Below are positions 21,851-29,969 of a stretch of 64,000 bases of DNA, one piece after another; the stretch's first letter is position 1, and the number at the start of each line of letters is the position of its first letter. The translations under genes were made by a program, and so were the position numbers. The stretch lies in assembly GCF_002797325.1 (NCBI RefSeq), contig NZ_KZ454938.1, positions 1,686,267 to 1,750,266 of the forward strand, written 5' to 3'. The notes beneath the pieces are model-generated. The model was not told the DNA's origin. It made no database searches and worked only from the letters and a program-made list of their open reading frames with translations. Source of the stretch: Bacillus sp. FJAT-45037. GTDB taxonomy: Bacteria > Bacillota > Bacilli > Bacillales > Bacillaceae_D.

Positions 21851-22735
21851 TTACTTCTTCACTTGAGACATAACTTCTTCTGCAAAGTTATCTTCACGCT
21901 TTTCCATACCTTCTCCAACTTCATAACGGATGAATGATTTCACAGCTCCGCCTTTGCTTTGAACGTATTTACCCACTTTTTGATCGCCATCTTTAACAAA
22001 TGGTTGATCAAGCAAGCAAACTTGTTCGAAATATTTGCTAAGACGACCTTCAACCATCTTCTCAACAATATTTTCTGGCTTTCCTTCGTTTAGAGCTTGT
22101 TGTTTCAACACTTCACGCTCACGCGCAACTTCTTCTTGTGATACTTCATCACGAGAAACATAAGTTGGGTTAATTGCCGCTACGTGCATTGAGATATCTT
22201 TAGCAAGATCAGTATCAGCAGAGTTTTCTACAACTGCAAGAACTCCGATACGTCCACCCATGTGAAGATACTCACCAAATACATCACTATCAGTCTTTTC
22301 AACTAGCTCAAAACGACGAAGAGAAATCTTTTCCCCGATTTTTGCAATGGAAGAGTTAATGTATTCTTGTACAGATGTGCCTTCACCTTTGAAAGGTTGT
22401 TCCATTGCTTCTTCAACAGAAGCTGGAGTTTGCGTTAATACGTGCTCTGCTAGCTCTTGAACAAGGTTTTGGAAGTTTTCGTTTTTCGAAACGAAATCTG
22501 TCTCAGAGTTCACTTCAACAATTACTGCTTTGTTGCCTTGAGACTTTACGAATGTAAGACCTTCAGCAGCTACACGATCTGCTTTTTTCGCGGCTTTAGC
22601 GATTCCTTTTTCGCGAAGAAGATCAATCGCTTTTTCCATATCTCCATTCACTTCTGTTAGAGCTTTCTTACAATCCATCATACCCGCACCAGTTTTTTCG
22701 CGCAATTCTTTTACCATGCTAGCTGTTACTGCCAT
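21851..22735 (-). CDS. tsf: Elongation factor Ts
   Basis: Nucleotide exchange factor for EF-Tu. The 294-residue protein starts with a UBA-like domain containing [18 protein letters not shown], then the core with [12 protein letters not shown] that contacts EF-Tu. The C-terminus matches the Bacillus family in length (about 293). A GGAGG site precedes the ATG. It follows rpsB after a strong hairpin with a T run, so it is probably expressed partly by read-through. Confidence 0.97.
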   Translation of the reverse strand: MAVTASMVKELREKTGAGMMDCKKALTEVNGDMEKAIDLLREKGIAKAAKKADRVAAEGLTFVKSQGNKAVIVEVNSETDFVSKNENFQNLVQELAEHVLTQTPASVEEAMEQPFKGEGTSVQEYINSSIAKIGEKISLRRFELVEKTDSDVFGEYLHMGGRIGVLAVVENSADTDLAKDISMHVAAINPTYVSRDEVSQEEVAREREVLKQQALNEGKPENIVEKMVEGRLSKYFEQVCLLDQPFVKDGDQKVGKYVQSKGGAVKSFIRYEVGEGMEKREDNFAEEVMSQVKK

Positions 22736-22828
22736 GTTAAAACGCCTCCTTAAGTTGTCAGTATGTCACACATGCCAAGAGAACAAACATCATAGCTTGT
22801 CCTTATGTATGTCATGTTTACATTTCGT

Positions 22829-22863
22829 AAAAAAAAGTGGTAAAGGGTCATCCCCTTCACCAC
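22829..22863 (-). terminator. Rho-independent terminator between rpsB and tsf
   Basis: An 11-bp stem (22853-22863 with 22837-22847, one G-U pair) with a 5-nt loop is followed by eight T on the minus strand. It probably sets S2 above EF-Ts output. Confidence 0.85.
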
Positions 22864-22883
22864 CCTTTTTGGATCAAATGAAA

Positions 22884-23609
22884 TTAAGCAGTAGTTGTTT
22901 CTTCTGCAACTACGTCTTCTTCTTCCTCACCTGAAGTAGCTTCGATTACTGCATCCGCCATTTTACCAGTAAGAAGTTTTACTGCACGAATTGCATCGTC
23001 ATTACCAGGGATTACATAGTCGATTTCATCTGGATCACAGTTTGTATCTACAATCGCAACAATTGGGATGTTAAGCTTATGAGCTTCCGCAATTGCAATG
23101 CGTTCTTTACGTGGGTCAATAACGAAAAGTGCATCTGGAACACCCTTCATGTCTTTAATACCGCCTAAGAACTTCTCAAGACGATCCATTTCTTTCTTAA
23201 GAAGAATTACTTCTTTCTTAGGAAGAACATCGAATGTACCGTCTTCTTGCATCTTCTCGAGATTCTTAAGACGAGTAATACGTTTTTGGATAGTTTTAAA
23301 GTTCGTAAGAGTACCACCTAACCAACGTTGGTTGATGAAGTACATACCACAACGCTCAGCTTCGTCTTTCACTGAATCTTGAGCTTGTTTCTTTGTACCA
23401 ACAAAAAGGATTTTTCCTCCGTCAGCTGCTAAATCACGTACAAAGTTGTACGCCGATTCAACTTTTTTCACTGTCTTTTGAAGATCAATGATATAAATTC
23501 CGTTACGTTCTGTGAAGATGTAGCGATCCATTTTTGGGTTCCAACGACGAGTCTGGTGACCGAAGTGTACCCCAGCTTCTAATAATTGTTTCATGGAGAT
23601 AACTGCCAC
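22884..23609 (-). CDS. rpsB: 30S ribosomal protein S2
   Basis: A late-assembling protein of the small subunit, needed for S1 or mRNA binding. The 241-residue product contains [14 protein letters not shown] at its start, then the [11 protein letters not shown] and DPRKERIA signatures, and an acidic C-terminal tail. The start is the GTG codon at 23609, with AAGGAGG 8 nt upstream; this gives the family N-terminus ([10 protein letters not shown]). The frame stays open a further 21 codons but without support. A strong promoter and a leader hairpin lie upstream. Confidence 0.96.
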   Translation of the reverse strand: MAVISMKQLLEAGVHFGHQTRRWNPKMDRYIFTERNGIYIIDLQKTVKKVESAYNFVRDLAADGGKILFVGTKKQAQDSVKDEAERCGMYFINQRWLGGTLTNFKTIQKRITRLKNLEKMQEDGTFDVLPKKEVILLKKEMDRLEKFLGGIKDMKGVPDALFVIDPRKERIAIAEAHKLNIPIVAIVDTNCDPDEIDYVIPGNDDAIRAVKLLTGKMADAVIEATSGEEEEDVVAEETTTA

Positions 23610-23660
23610 ATCAAACACCTCCTTCAATAAGTGGTTTTTTTTTCCTCCGCGCTCATCATT

Positions 23661-23696
23661 TTTAAGTGACACTGTTAAACAGCACCATCACTTAAA
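23661..23696 (-). promoter_or_regulatory. Long hairpin in the rpsB leader
   Basis: TTTAAGTGA (23688-23696) pairs perfectly with TCACTTAAA (23661-23669). A smaller stem inside pairs CTGTT with AACAG. It starts about 25 nt past the expected transcription start and lacks a T run, so it is not a terminator. It could be an autoregulatory site for S2, which is inference. Confidence 0.5.
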
Positions 23697-23727
23697 TTAG
23701 AGGCGTGTGTGATTAACACCGTGGATT

Positions 23728-23756
23728 AATATACCACATCTACTCTCTTGTTGCAA
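23728..23756 (-). promoter_or_regulatory. Sigma-A promoter of rpsB-tsf
   Basis: On the minus strand TTGCAA (23751-23756), a 17-nt spacer and TATATT (23728-23733). It is a near-consensus site about 120 bp upstream of rpsB, downstream of swrB. Confidence 0.8.
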
Positions 23757-23764
23757 GTAATCAT

Positions 23765-23800
23765 GTCGAATTAACGATAAAATTTTATGATTAACTCGAC
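23765..23800 (-). repeat. Imperfect 36-bp inverted repeat across the swrB stop codon
   Basis: GTCGAGTTAATCATAAAA (23783-23800) and TTTTATCGTTAATTCGAC (23765-23782) form an imperfect palindrome spanning the end of swrB. There is no T run. It may help end or stabilise the fla/che transcript, for which I found no clear terminator. Confidence 0.5.
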
Positions 23801-24307
23801 TTCACCTTTACCAAGGTTAAGTTGCTTCGCAATTTGTTCAATTGATAAGCCTCGTTTGAATAGCATCAACACATTTGCTGTGTCTGATTGTTCGAAAATC
23901 GTTGCTGGATCTTCTTCTTTCATCATCGGTGGCATGTATTCTGAATGTTCATTTACCGATTCTTCTTTCACGTAAGCTTTAGGTACACGATTTACACCTT
24001 TGGGTTGCTCAACCATCGTTGGTCTTGTCGATTCATCTAGGTTTATGCCTTTAGCATCGGGTGGCTTCAATGTATCATTTTCTGATCGTTTTATTTGTTT
24101 TGTCTTTTTTATCTCTTGTAGAAGACGTTCGTTCTCCTCTTTCATTTCAAGCGTGTATGCAAACAACATTTCTTCAATTTCTTGCTTGATGCGATCTCCC
24201 GAAACATCAGAAGTATTTGTAACACTTTCTTTTTTTGCGAGAGTAAACATCCATAAAATCGTTACTCCATGCAAAAGCAAGCTGATAACTAATAAATAAA
24301 CTGTCAT
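23771..24307 (-). CDS. swrB: SwrB-like membrane-anchored flagellar activator (DUF6115)
   Basis: A 178-residue protein with one N-terminal membrane helix (about residues 2-22) and a long charged, probably coiled-coil region. Its C-terminal helix-turn-helix-like segment, about 35 residues, is GLSIEQIAKQLNLGKGEVEL. In B. subtilis SwrB (YlxL), the last gene of the fla/che operon, promotes activation of flagellar type III export. The match is by position, architecture and C-terminal pattern rather than strong identity. It follows a small unknown gene by 17 nt and precedes the rpsB promoter. The swrB symbol is a positional assignment. Confidence 0.75.
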   Translation of the reverse strand: MTVYLLVISLLLHGVTILWMFTLAKKESVTNTSDVSGDRIKQEIEEMLFAYTLEMKEENERLLQEIKKTKQIKRSENDTLKPPDAKGINLDESTRPTMVEQPKGVNRVPKAYVKEESVNEHSEYMPPMMKEEDPATIFEQSDTANVLMLFKRGLSIEQIAKQLNLGKGEVELIIKFYR

Positions 24308-24324
24308 GAAACATCTCCCTTTAG

Positions 24325-24633
24325 CTAACCTGAATAATCAACGAACTTCCCCTTAAAAGGATGAGGCTCATTGTTTTGCTTGTCATCTTCGTTCTTGTTG
24401 TGTGATGATTGTTCTCTCTGATCCTTTTGATTCTCTTCATCTTGATGAAACATTCCTTTTTCCGACTCACTCGACTCTTGGATTTGCTTGCGTTTAAGCC
24501 GTTCTTCCTCTCCTAGCTGTTGCGCAATAATTTCCTGACCCACTTGCCCTCTCTGTTGCAATTGCTCTTGAATCTTTCCTACTTTTTGGGAATGAGGAAA
24601 TGAACCTTGAACCTCAATTGGTCGAATGCTCAT
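24325..24633 (-). CDS. Unknown small hydrophilic protein in the fla/che operon
   Basis: A 102-residue protein that I do not recognise as any characterised family. The N-terminal 50 residues are a charged, Gln-rich, probably helical segment. The middle is an acidic, Asn/Lys/Glu-rich low-complexity stretch, and the end is a compact HPFKGKFVDYSG. There is no membrane helix or signal peptide. It lies 14 nt after the DUF342 gene and 17 nt before swrB, so it is surely co-transcribed with sigD. B. subtilis has nothing at this position. A link to motility or signalling is inferred from context only. Confidence 0.7.
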   Translation of the reverse strand: MSIRPIEVQGSFPHSQKVGKIQEQLQQRGQVGQEIIAQQLGEEERLKRKQIQESSESEKGMFHQDEENQKDQREQSSHNKNEDDKQNNEPHPFKGKFVDYSG

Positions 24634-24647
24634 GTATCAACAACTCC

Positions 24648-26030
24648 TTATATGGTTGTGACTTTAATCTCACTATCTACTAATTCAATTTTAGCATACT
24701 GATATTTTGTAGCAATCTTCCTTCTGTATTTCCCGAAATGAACATCGACATTTGGAAAAATCTCGCGCTCCGCTAAAACGTAACCGCTTTCTTTGCTATC
24801 GATAGACTCATTTAAATGACGCACGGTCTCCTCGGAACTGTCTAATAAATTTTTAGCAGCCTGCAGTGAATGCTTCACCCGTAGCATCATAATCTTTTCT
24901 TTTCCAACAAGAGGTTGCTGTTGTTGTTTTAACAAATATACCTTTAATAACTTTCCTAGTTTATCTATATCCTCTAGTGCTTTTTGATGAGTTGCTAGTG
25001 CCTCTTTTTGCTTTTTTAACATTTGTTCGTTGACCCCGATATATAAAGAAGTTTTTGTTTGCATGTCATTGCCAATTTCCTTAGCCATTATCCCTACTCC
25101 AGCAGATAATACTCCTCCAACAATATTTCCTTTTCCACGTGTACAAACAATAGATTGAGCAGCCTTACATTTACTATGGAGGATCGCTTGAACAACTTCT
25201 AAATTTCCTCCAGCTTCGACATCTCCCTCATTAATGAAGGATGTATGTATGTTTTCTTCTGCTTTGATATAACTTCTTTTTTGCCCGACAATACCAGCCC
25301 CTACAAAGATCGAACCTCCAGCTATAAGCCTGGCACCTTCAACCGTCCCTCGAACTCGAATATCTCCATCCGCTTTTATTTCAAAGCCATTAGGAACATT
25401 GCCATTCACAACAACACTTCCAACAAAAGTCACATTCCCTGTCTTCATATCAAGGTCACCTTTTACCTCATAGACGGGGAAAACATGAATCTTCTTTTCT
25501 TCTATACTAACTTGACCGTCAATTAGAGAATATACGCTTTGTTCTTCTAGATTTACTCTTGTATTTTTACCTGCTCGTAAAACAAAATCTTTTCCTGACT
25601 TTGCTATAAGTTCCTCACCTAAAACATTAAAACCATTCTGTCCTTTGGTTGCTGAAACTTTCTCTGCTATTTTGTTGTGTGCAAACACCGAATCAATCTC
25701 TAAAAACTGGCGAAGATTAATGGAGGTCGGTTCACCGTCGTTATTCGTTTCTTTCTCATCTAAGAAAGATATTTTTAAATAGGCATCCTTGCCTGTAGTC
25801 GGCGGGATACCTTGAGCGAAAATTACAGGATCTTTGACTTCTTGATCATTCGAAATTGCATCAACCACTTCCTCGATAATTCCTGAGTTAATTCCATGTT
25901 CATGAATCCAACTTTTAAATTCCTCTGCTGAGAAATGCTCATCCTCTTTTAGCCGTTCAAGTTGAACAATTGATGCTTCCATTTTGCTATTTGAGATTTG
26001 TATTGTAAAATAACGTTCTAATTCTATCAT
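24648..26030 (-). CDS. DUF342 / FapA family polymer-binding protein
   Basis: A 460-residue protein of the FapA (DUF342) family. After an N-terminal part of about 150 residues comes a region of short repeating beta-strand units with Val/Gly patterns (VKGDLDMKTGNVTFVGSVVV, then IRVRGTVEGARLIAGGSIFV, about 190-300). This is the beta-helix typical of the family, and a helical coiled-coil segment follows (about 315-400). In Vibrio a FapA protein affects polar flagellar assembly; the role in Firmicutes is not established. It sits 60 nt after sigD, a place where B. subtilis has no such gene. Family confidence is high, function low. Confidence 0.8.
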   Translation of the reverse strand: MIELERYFTIQISNSKMEASIVQLERLKEDEHFSAEEFKSWIHEHGINSGIIEEVVDAISNDQEVKDPVIFAQGIPPTTGKDAYLKISFLDEKETNNDGEPTSINLRQFLEIDSVFAHNKIAEKVSATKGQNGFNVLGEELIAKSGKDFVLRAGKNTRVNLEEQSVYSLIDGQVSIEEKKIHVFPVYEVKGDLDMKTGNVTFVGSVVVNGNVPNGFEIKADGDIRVRGTVEGARLIAGGSIFVGAGIVGQKRSYIKAEENIHTSFINEGDVEAGGNLEVVQAILHSKCKAAQSIVCTRGKGNIVGGVLSAGVGIMAKEIGNDMQTKTSLYIGVNEQMLKKQKEALATHQKALEDIDKLGKLLKVYLLKQQQQPLVGKEKIMMLRVKHSLQAAKNLLDSSEETVRHLNESIDSKESGYVLAEREIFPNVDVHFGKYRRKIATKYQYAKIELVDSEIKVTTI

Positions 26031-26090
26031 TAAATCAGTCCCTCGCTGAAAATTCTATACTATTACAGAAAAGAAACTTTAATACTATGA

Positions 26091-26849
26091 TTATTTTTTT
26101 AGTAATTGTTGCAATTTAAATAATGATTTCGAATGAATTTGCGAAATTCGAGAAGTGGAGAGGTCCATAATATGTCCAATTTCAGTTAACGTTAATTCTT
26201 CATAATAAAACAAACTGACGACTAATTGTTCTTTCTCTGTTAACTTCGAAATCATAGCCACTAATTCTTCTTTTGTCGACTCGGCTAATAATCGTTGCTC
26301 TGGTGTCTTCGTTTGCTTATCTTCAATGCTTGACGCAAATGATTCGTGGCGCTCAGATTCATTAGAATAATCATCAATTGAGAGAAGATTTGCTGTAAAA
26401 TGCTCGGTCATAACTTGATGCACTTCTTGTTCTGTCATCTCAAGCTTTGCCCCAACTTCTTTAGCTGAGACTACGCGACCGTATTCTTGTTCTAGTTGAA
26501 GAATACACGCTTCAACTTTTTTGATTTTCTCACGCATCGAACGGGGGAGCCAGTCTTCTTTTCTAAGACCATCTATAATTGCTCCGCGTACTCGAAAAGA
26601 TGCGTAAGTATCAAACTTAAAGTCTCGGTCAGGATTAAACTTTTGCAATGCATCATAAAGTCCAAGCATAGCGTGGCTAATAAGATCATCTTTTGCTACA
26701 TTTTTTGGTAATCCTACTGAAATTCGTTGAACATGATAGTTAACAATCGGCATGTATAAACGAATTAATTCATCACAAGCTTCATGATCACGACTTTGTA
26801 ACCATCTATCCCAAATTTTCTGATTTTCAATCGCTGTCACACCTATCAT
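26091..26849 (-). CDS. sigD: RNA polymerase sigma factor SigD (FliA/sigma-28)
   Basis: Directs transcription of late flagellar, chemotaxis and autolysin genes. The 252-residue protein has region 2 (DLISHAMLGLYDALQKF then FDTYASFRVRGAIIDGLRK), region 3, and region 4 (LTEKEQLVVSLFYYEELTLTEI with SRISQIHSKSL). Size matches B. subtilis SigD (254). The ATG at 26849 has GGAGG 8 nt upstream; nine further upstream codons are open but overlap this site. It follows cheD by 30 nt. Being near the distal end of a very long operon, its level is sensitive to transcript completion, as shown in B. subtilis. Confidence 0.96.
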   Translation of the reverse strand: MIGVTAIENQKIWDRWLQSRDHEACDELIRLYMPIVNYHVQRISVGLPKNVAKDDLISHAMLGLYDALQKFNPDRDFKFDTYASFRVRGAIIDGLRKEDWLPRSMREKIKKVEACILQLEQEYGRVVSAKEVGAKLEMTEQEVHQVMTEHFTANLLSIDDYSNESERHESFASSIEDKQTKTPEQRLLAESTKEELVAMISKLTEKEQLVVSLFYYEELTLTEIGHIMDLSTSRISQIHSKSLFKLQQLLKK

Positions 26850-26879
26850 GTTTATACCTCCTATCGTTCGTTTCACGCA

Positions 26880-27368
26880 TCAAATTGCAGTAGTACCTTG
26901 ATTGACAGTGCGTATATGTAATTCCTTCGTTCTCGGATCAAATTCAATCGTTCGTCCACTTTTCCCACCCACGTCTTCTGCTAATAACGGAATTTGAAAT
27001 TGACGTAATACTTCTTTAACTGCTTCAACATTCCTTGGACCAATTCTCATCACATCACTCCCTGAAGAGAACGTAAACATTTGAGCTCCACCTGCAATCT
27101 TAGCTTTTAATGAAAAAGAGCGTGCACCAACTTGATCCATCTGAACGATTAATTCTTTAATAGCTGTATCCGCGTATTTTGCGACATTTAAATTGGCTTG
27201 TTTTGATTGATTGGAATCAGGTAACATAATATGTGCCATTCCAGTAATAGAAGTCATCTCATCATAAATGACCACACCCACACACGAACCAAGTCCCGAT
27301 GTTCGGATTGTATTGGGTGGTTTGACAACATTTAAGTCAGCCATCCCAACTTTAATGACCTCACTCAT
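26880..27368 (-). CDS. cheD: Chemoreceptor glutamine deamidase CheD
   Basis: Deamidates glutamines in chemoreceptors and, in B. subtilis, exchanges between receptors and CheC. The 162-residue protein has the catalytic triad in the usual spacing: Thr23, Cys29 (GLGSCVG) and His46 (AHIMLPDS). The start at 27368 overlaps cheC by eight bases and uses a GGAGTG site inside the end of cheC. The pair cheC-cheD is therefore translationally coupled. Its partner receptors and CheA are not in this window. Confidence 0.95.
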   Translation of the reverse strand: MSEVIKVGMADLNVVKPPNTIRTSGLGSCVGVVIYDEMTSITGMAHIMLPDSNQSKQANLNVAKYADTAIKELIVQMDQVGARSFSLKAKIAGGAQMFTFSSGSDVMRIGPRNVEAVKEVLRQFQIPLLAEDVGGKSGRTIEFDPRTKELHIRTVNQGTTAI

Positions 27369-27999
27369 CCACATTCACTCCTAATGATTGAAAAATCACC
27401 TGAAACGACTCAGGATCTGGCAATAAGAAGAAGTGACCTGATGTTTCTTCACTTGTTTGACCAACTTCACGGATATGCGTATCAATAACTAAGGCGTAGT
27501 CACCAGCTTCAGACAACGGACCGAGACCATAACTTAATATTGCCCCGACCATATCAATTCCTAGGCCCGGAACTGTCGGTTGTAAGTTCAAACCAGTGAA
27601 GTCAGCTAAAGCAGAAAGGTAAGAACCGGCTAAAATATTTCCTACTTCTTGTAAAGCTGATAGCCCAACTGAATCAAAGGGGGGAGTTTTTAATGAGAAT
27701 TCTTCATTTCCTATTAGTGAAGAAATTAGTCCTTCTGCTTGTTGTAGAGTCGATAGATAAAACATACTACCCGGGGCATCCCCGGCTATTCGAAGAAAGA
27801 TCGCGGCAACTTCTGTGTCTGCTCCCCCTACTTGCTCAGATAATTCCTGTAGATGCACGACTCTAACTTTAGGAACATTCATATCGATCTTCTTTTGAAG
27901 CAACGTTGATAATGAGGTTGCCGCGTTGCCGGCTCCTATGTTTCCAATTTCTTTTAATATATCTAAATGGAATGGTTTCAACTGCGATAAATCTGTCAT
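27361..27999 (-). CDS. cheC: CheY-P phosphatase CheC
   Basis: Removes phosphate from CheY-P; CheD binding stimulates it. The 212-residue protein has two active-site-like motifs: Glu17 with Asn20 (KEIGNIGAGNAATSL) and a second EVGNILAGSYLS near residue 115-125. It belongs to the CheC/FliY/CheX family, of which FliY also occurs in this operon. In B. subtilis cheW and cheA separate it from cheB; here it follows cheB after only 30 bp. An AGGGGAGGT site supports the start. Confidence 0.95.
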   Translation of the reverse strand: MTDLSQLKPFHLDILKEIGNIGAGNAATSLSTLLQKKIDMNVPKVRVVHLQELSEQVGGADTEVAAIFLRIAGDAPGSMFYLSTLQQAEGLISSLIGNEEFSLKTPPFDSVGLSALQEVGNILAGSYLSALADFTGLNLQPTVPGLGIDMVGAILSYGLGPLSEAGDYALVIDTHIREVGQTSEETSGHFFLLPDPESFQVIFQSLGVNVDE

Positions 28000-28029
28000 T
28001 GCGGACCTCCCCTACTCATTTACCAATCG

Positions 28030-29076
28030 TCAAAATCGGTGAATAATTTCCTCACTAATAGACTCAAGATTTCTCACTTCGTCAATGATATTTGCTTCAA
28101 TCGCGGCTTTTGGCATACCAAAGACCACAGAAGTTTGCTCTGATTCAGCGATGGAATAACAGTGTCCATGATTCTTTAATTTCGTAAGCCCCGCTTTACC
28201 ATCTGACCCCATCCCTGTCATGATCACTGCAATCGTTTGAATATCGTTTAGGACCGCTAAGGATTCAAATAGTACATCAATAGAAGGTCGATGTCCTCTT
28301 CTTGCTTCTTGTTGATGCAGATGAACCGTGTATGCTTGCCCTACCTTTTTCGCTTCCATATGAAACCCACCAGGTGCAATATAAGCCACACCGTTTCTTA
28401 ACAACTCTCCATCAACCGCTTCTTTAACTTCAATTTGTGATAACATATTTAATCGCGTAGCTAGCGATTGGGTAAACCCTTTTGGCATATGCTGTACGAT
28501 TAGTAACGGAGCAGGCATTGTCTTCGGAAGTTTAGTCAGTACTTCTTTTAGAGCTTTTGGACCACCTGTTGACGTCCCAATGGCAATGATTTTCTTTTGC
28601 TTGATTGTATGGTTATCTTGTTCTCGTTTGAGTTGAAATGGTTCTATAGGTTTTGGTTTGAACGATTTGGAAACATTCGCTTTGTATGCAAGCTTCACTT
28701 TTTGTATGATTTCTTTTTCGATTAAGTGAAGATCAAGAGAAATCGAACCAGACGTTTTTGAAACAAAATCAACAGCACCATACTCTATCGCGAGCATTGT
28801 TTGTTCGGTCCCTTTCGTTGTTAAACTACTGATCATGACTACAGGAATCGAGTCTTCCTCCATCAGTCTTTGTAGTGTTTCTAATCCATCCATGACTGGC
28901 ATTTCAACATCTAGAGTGATGACATCAGGGTTGAATGATTTTCGTTTAATAAGTGCCTCTGCTCCGTTACGAGCTGTCGCAATGACCTCTATGTTCGAGT
29001 CTTTATTTAACATGTCACTAATGACTTTCCTCATAAAAGCAGAATCATCTACGACTAACACTTTTATTTCTTTCAT
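28030..29076 (-). CDS. cheB: Chemotaxis response regulator methylesterase CheB
   Basis: Demethylates chemoreceptors when phosphorylated by CheA. The 348-residue protein has a receiver domain with phosphoacceptor Asp56 (TLDVEMPVMDG) and conserved Asp10-Asp11. A linker follows, then a methylesterase domain with catalytic Ser169 (GTSTGGP), His196 (QHMPKG) and an Asp in MTGMGSDG near 290. It lies 32 nt after flhG. Its usual downstream neighbours cheA and cheW are missing; the next gene is cheC. Confidence 0.96.
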   Translation of the reverse strand: MKEIKVLVVDDSAFMRKVISDMLNKDSNIEVIATARNGAEALIKRKSFNPDVITLDVEMPVMDGLETLQRLMEEDSIPVVMISSLTTKGTEQTMLAIEYGAVDFVSKTSGSISLDLHLIEKEIIQKVKLAYKANVSKSFKPKPIEPFQLKREQDNHTIKQKKIIAIGTSTGGPKALKEVLTKLPKTMPAPLLIVQHMPKGFTQSLATRLNMLSQIEVKEAVDGELLRNGVAYIAPGGFHMEAKKVGQAYTVHLHQQEARRGHRPSIDVLFESLAVLNDIQTIAVIMTGMGSDGKAGLTKLKNHGHCYSIAESEQTSVVFGMPKAAIEANIIDEVRNLESISEEIIHRF

Positions 29077-29108
29077 GAATTCACTCTCCTTCTCTCACTT
29101 CTCACCCT

Positions 29109-29969
29109 TTACTTTTTCTTAAATCGATTACGCATACGTTCAATGAAACTACTAAATGTGGTTTCTTTAGGGGATTTCGTTTGTCCTAAATAATGTCTAA
29201 CGATGAAACGGATTGATTTGGATACCTGTGTGTTCTCGTTGTGCAATAGAAACGGTATTTGTGCCTTTACAGCTCTACTTACCGCTCGATCATCAGGTAA
29301 ATGTCCCAAGATATGAAGTTCTTTATTTAAAAATCGACTTGTCACTCTCGTGAAGTTGGTTGCCGTTTTAATGCCTTCTTGTTCCGTCTCTGCACGATTG
29401 ATAATGAGAGCTAATTCCTTTGACTCATCATGTAGACAGATGTATTTGACCATTGCATAAGCATCCATAATCGCGGTTGGTTCAGGCGTTGTAATCACAA
29501 TCACTTCATGAGCCGCTAGAATAAATTGCATACTTTCTTCTGTTGCCCCTGCACCCATATCTAGAAAAATGTAATCATACTCTTTCCCAAGAGACTCCAA
29601 TTGTTGAGAAAAACGGTTTAATTCTTCTTCATTCAAATCAACAAATTCTGACAACCCTGATCCGCCAGCTAAATACGTGAGATCATTAGGTCCCTTTTCA
29701 ATGATATCCCATATAGTCAGTTGGTTTTTCAACATATCAAAAATATGTCTTTTGGCAGATAGACCCATGAGAATATCAAGATTTCCCATTCCGATATCTA
29801 AATCAATAATTGCCACTTTTTTTTTCTGTTCTGTTAAAGCAAGAGCGAAGTTTAAACAAACATTTGATTTTCCCACTCCACCCTTACCGCTAACAATAGC
29901 TACAACTTTTGCTGTATGTTTTTGATTTGTATTAACGAGGTGTCTCAGTGTTTCAGCTTGATCATTCAT
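29109..29969 (-). CDS. flhG: Flagellum number regulator FlhG (MinD-like ATPase)
   Basis: A MinD/ParA-type ATPase that, with FlhF, controls the number and placement of flagella. The 286-residue protein has a deviant Walker A (SGKGGVGKS, residues 27-35) with the signature lysine, followed by DLDIGMGNLDILMG and a Walker B region (YIFLDMGAG). The C-terminus is basic and amphipathic (IERMRNRFKKK), as in membrane-targeting MinD helices. The ATG at 29969 overlaps flhF by eight bases and uses an AAAGGG site inside it. It is also called YlxH in B. subtilis. Confidence 0.94.
   Translation of the reverse strand: MNDQAETLRHLVNTNQKHTAKVVAIVSGKGGVGKSNVCLNFALALTEQKKKVAIIDLDIGMGNLDILMGLSAKRHIFDMLKNQLTIWDIIEKGPNDLTYLAGGSGLSEFVDLNEEELNRFSQQLESLGKEYDYIFLDMGAGATEESMQFILAAHEVIVITTPEPTAIMDAYAMVKYICLHDESKELALIINRAETEQEGIKTATNFTRVTSRFLNKELHILGHLPDDRAVSRAVKAQIPFLLHNENTQVSKSIRFIVRHYLGQTKSPKETTFSSFIERMRNRFKKK

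Noticed and set aside
27999-28030. Possible remnant of cheA or cheW between cheB and cheC
   Set aside because: Only 30 bp are present, holding the cheC ribosome site. No coding remnant is possible.
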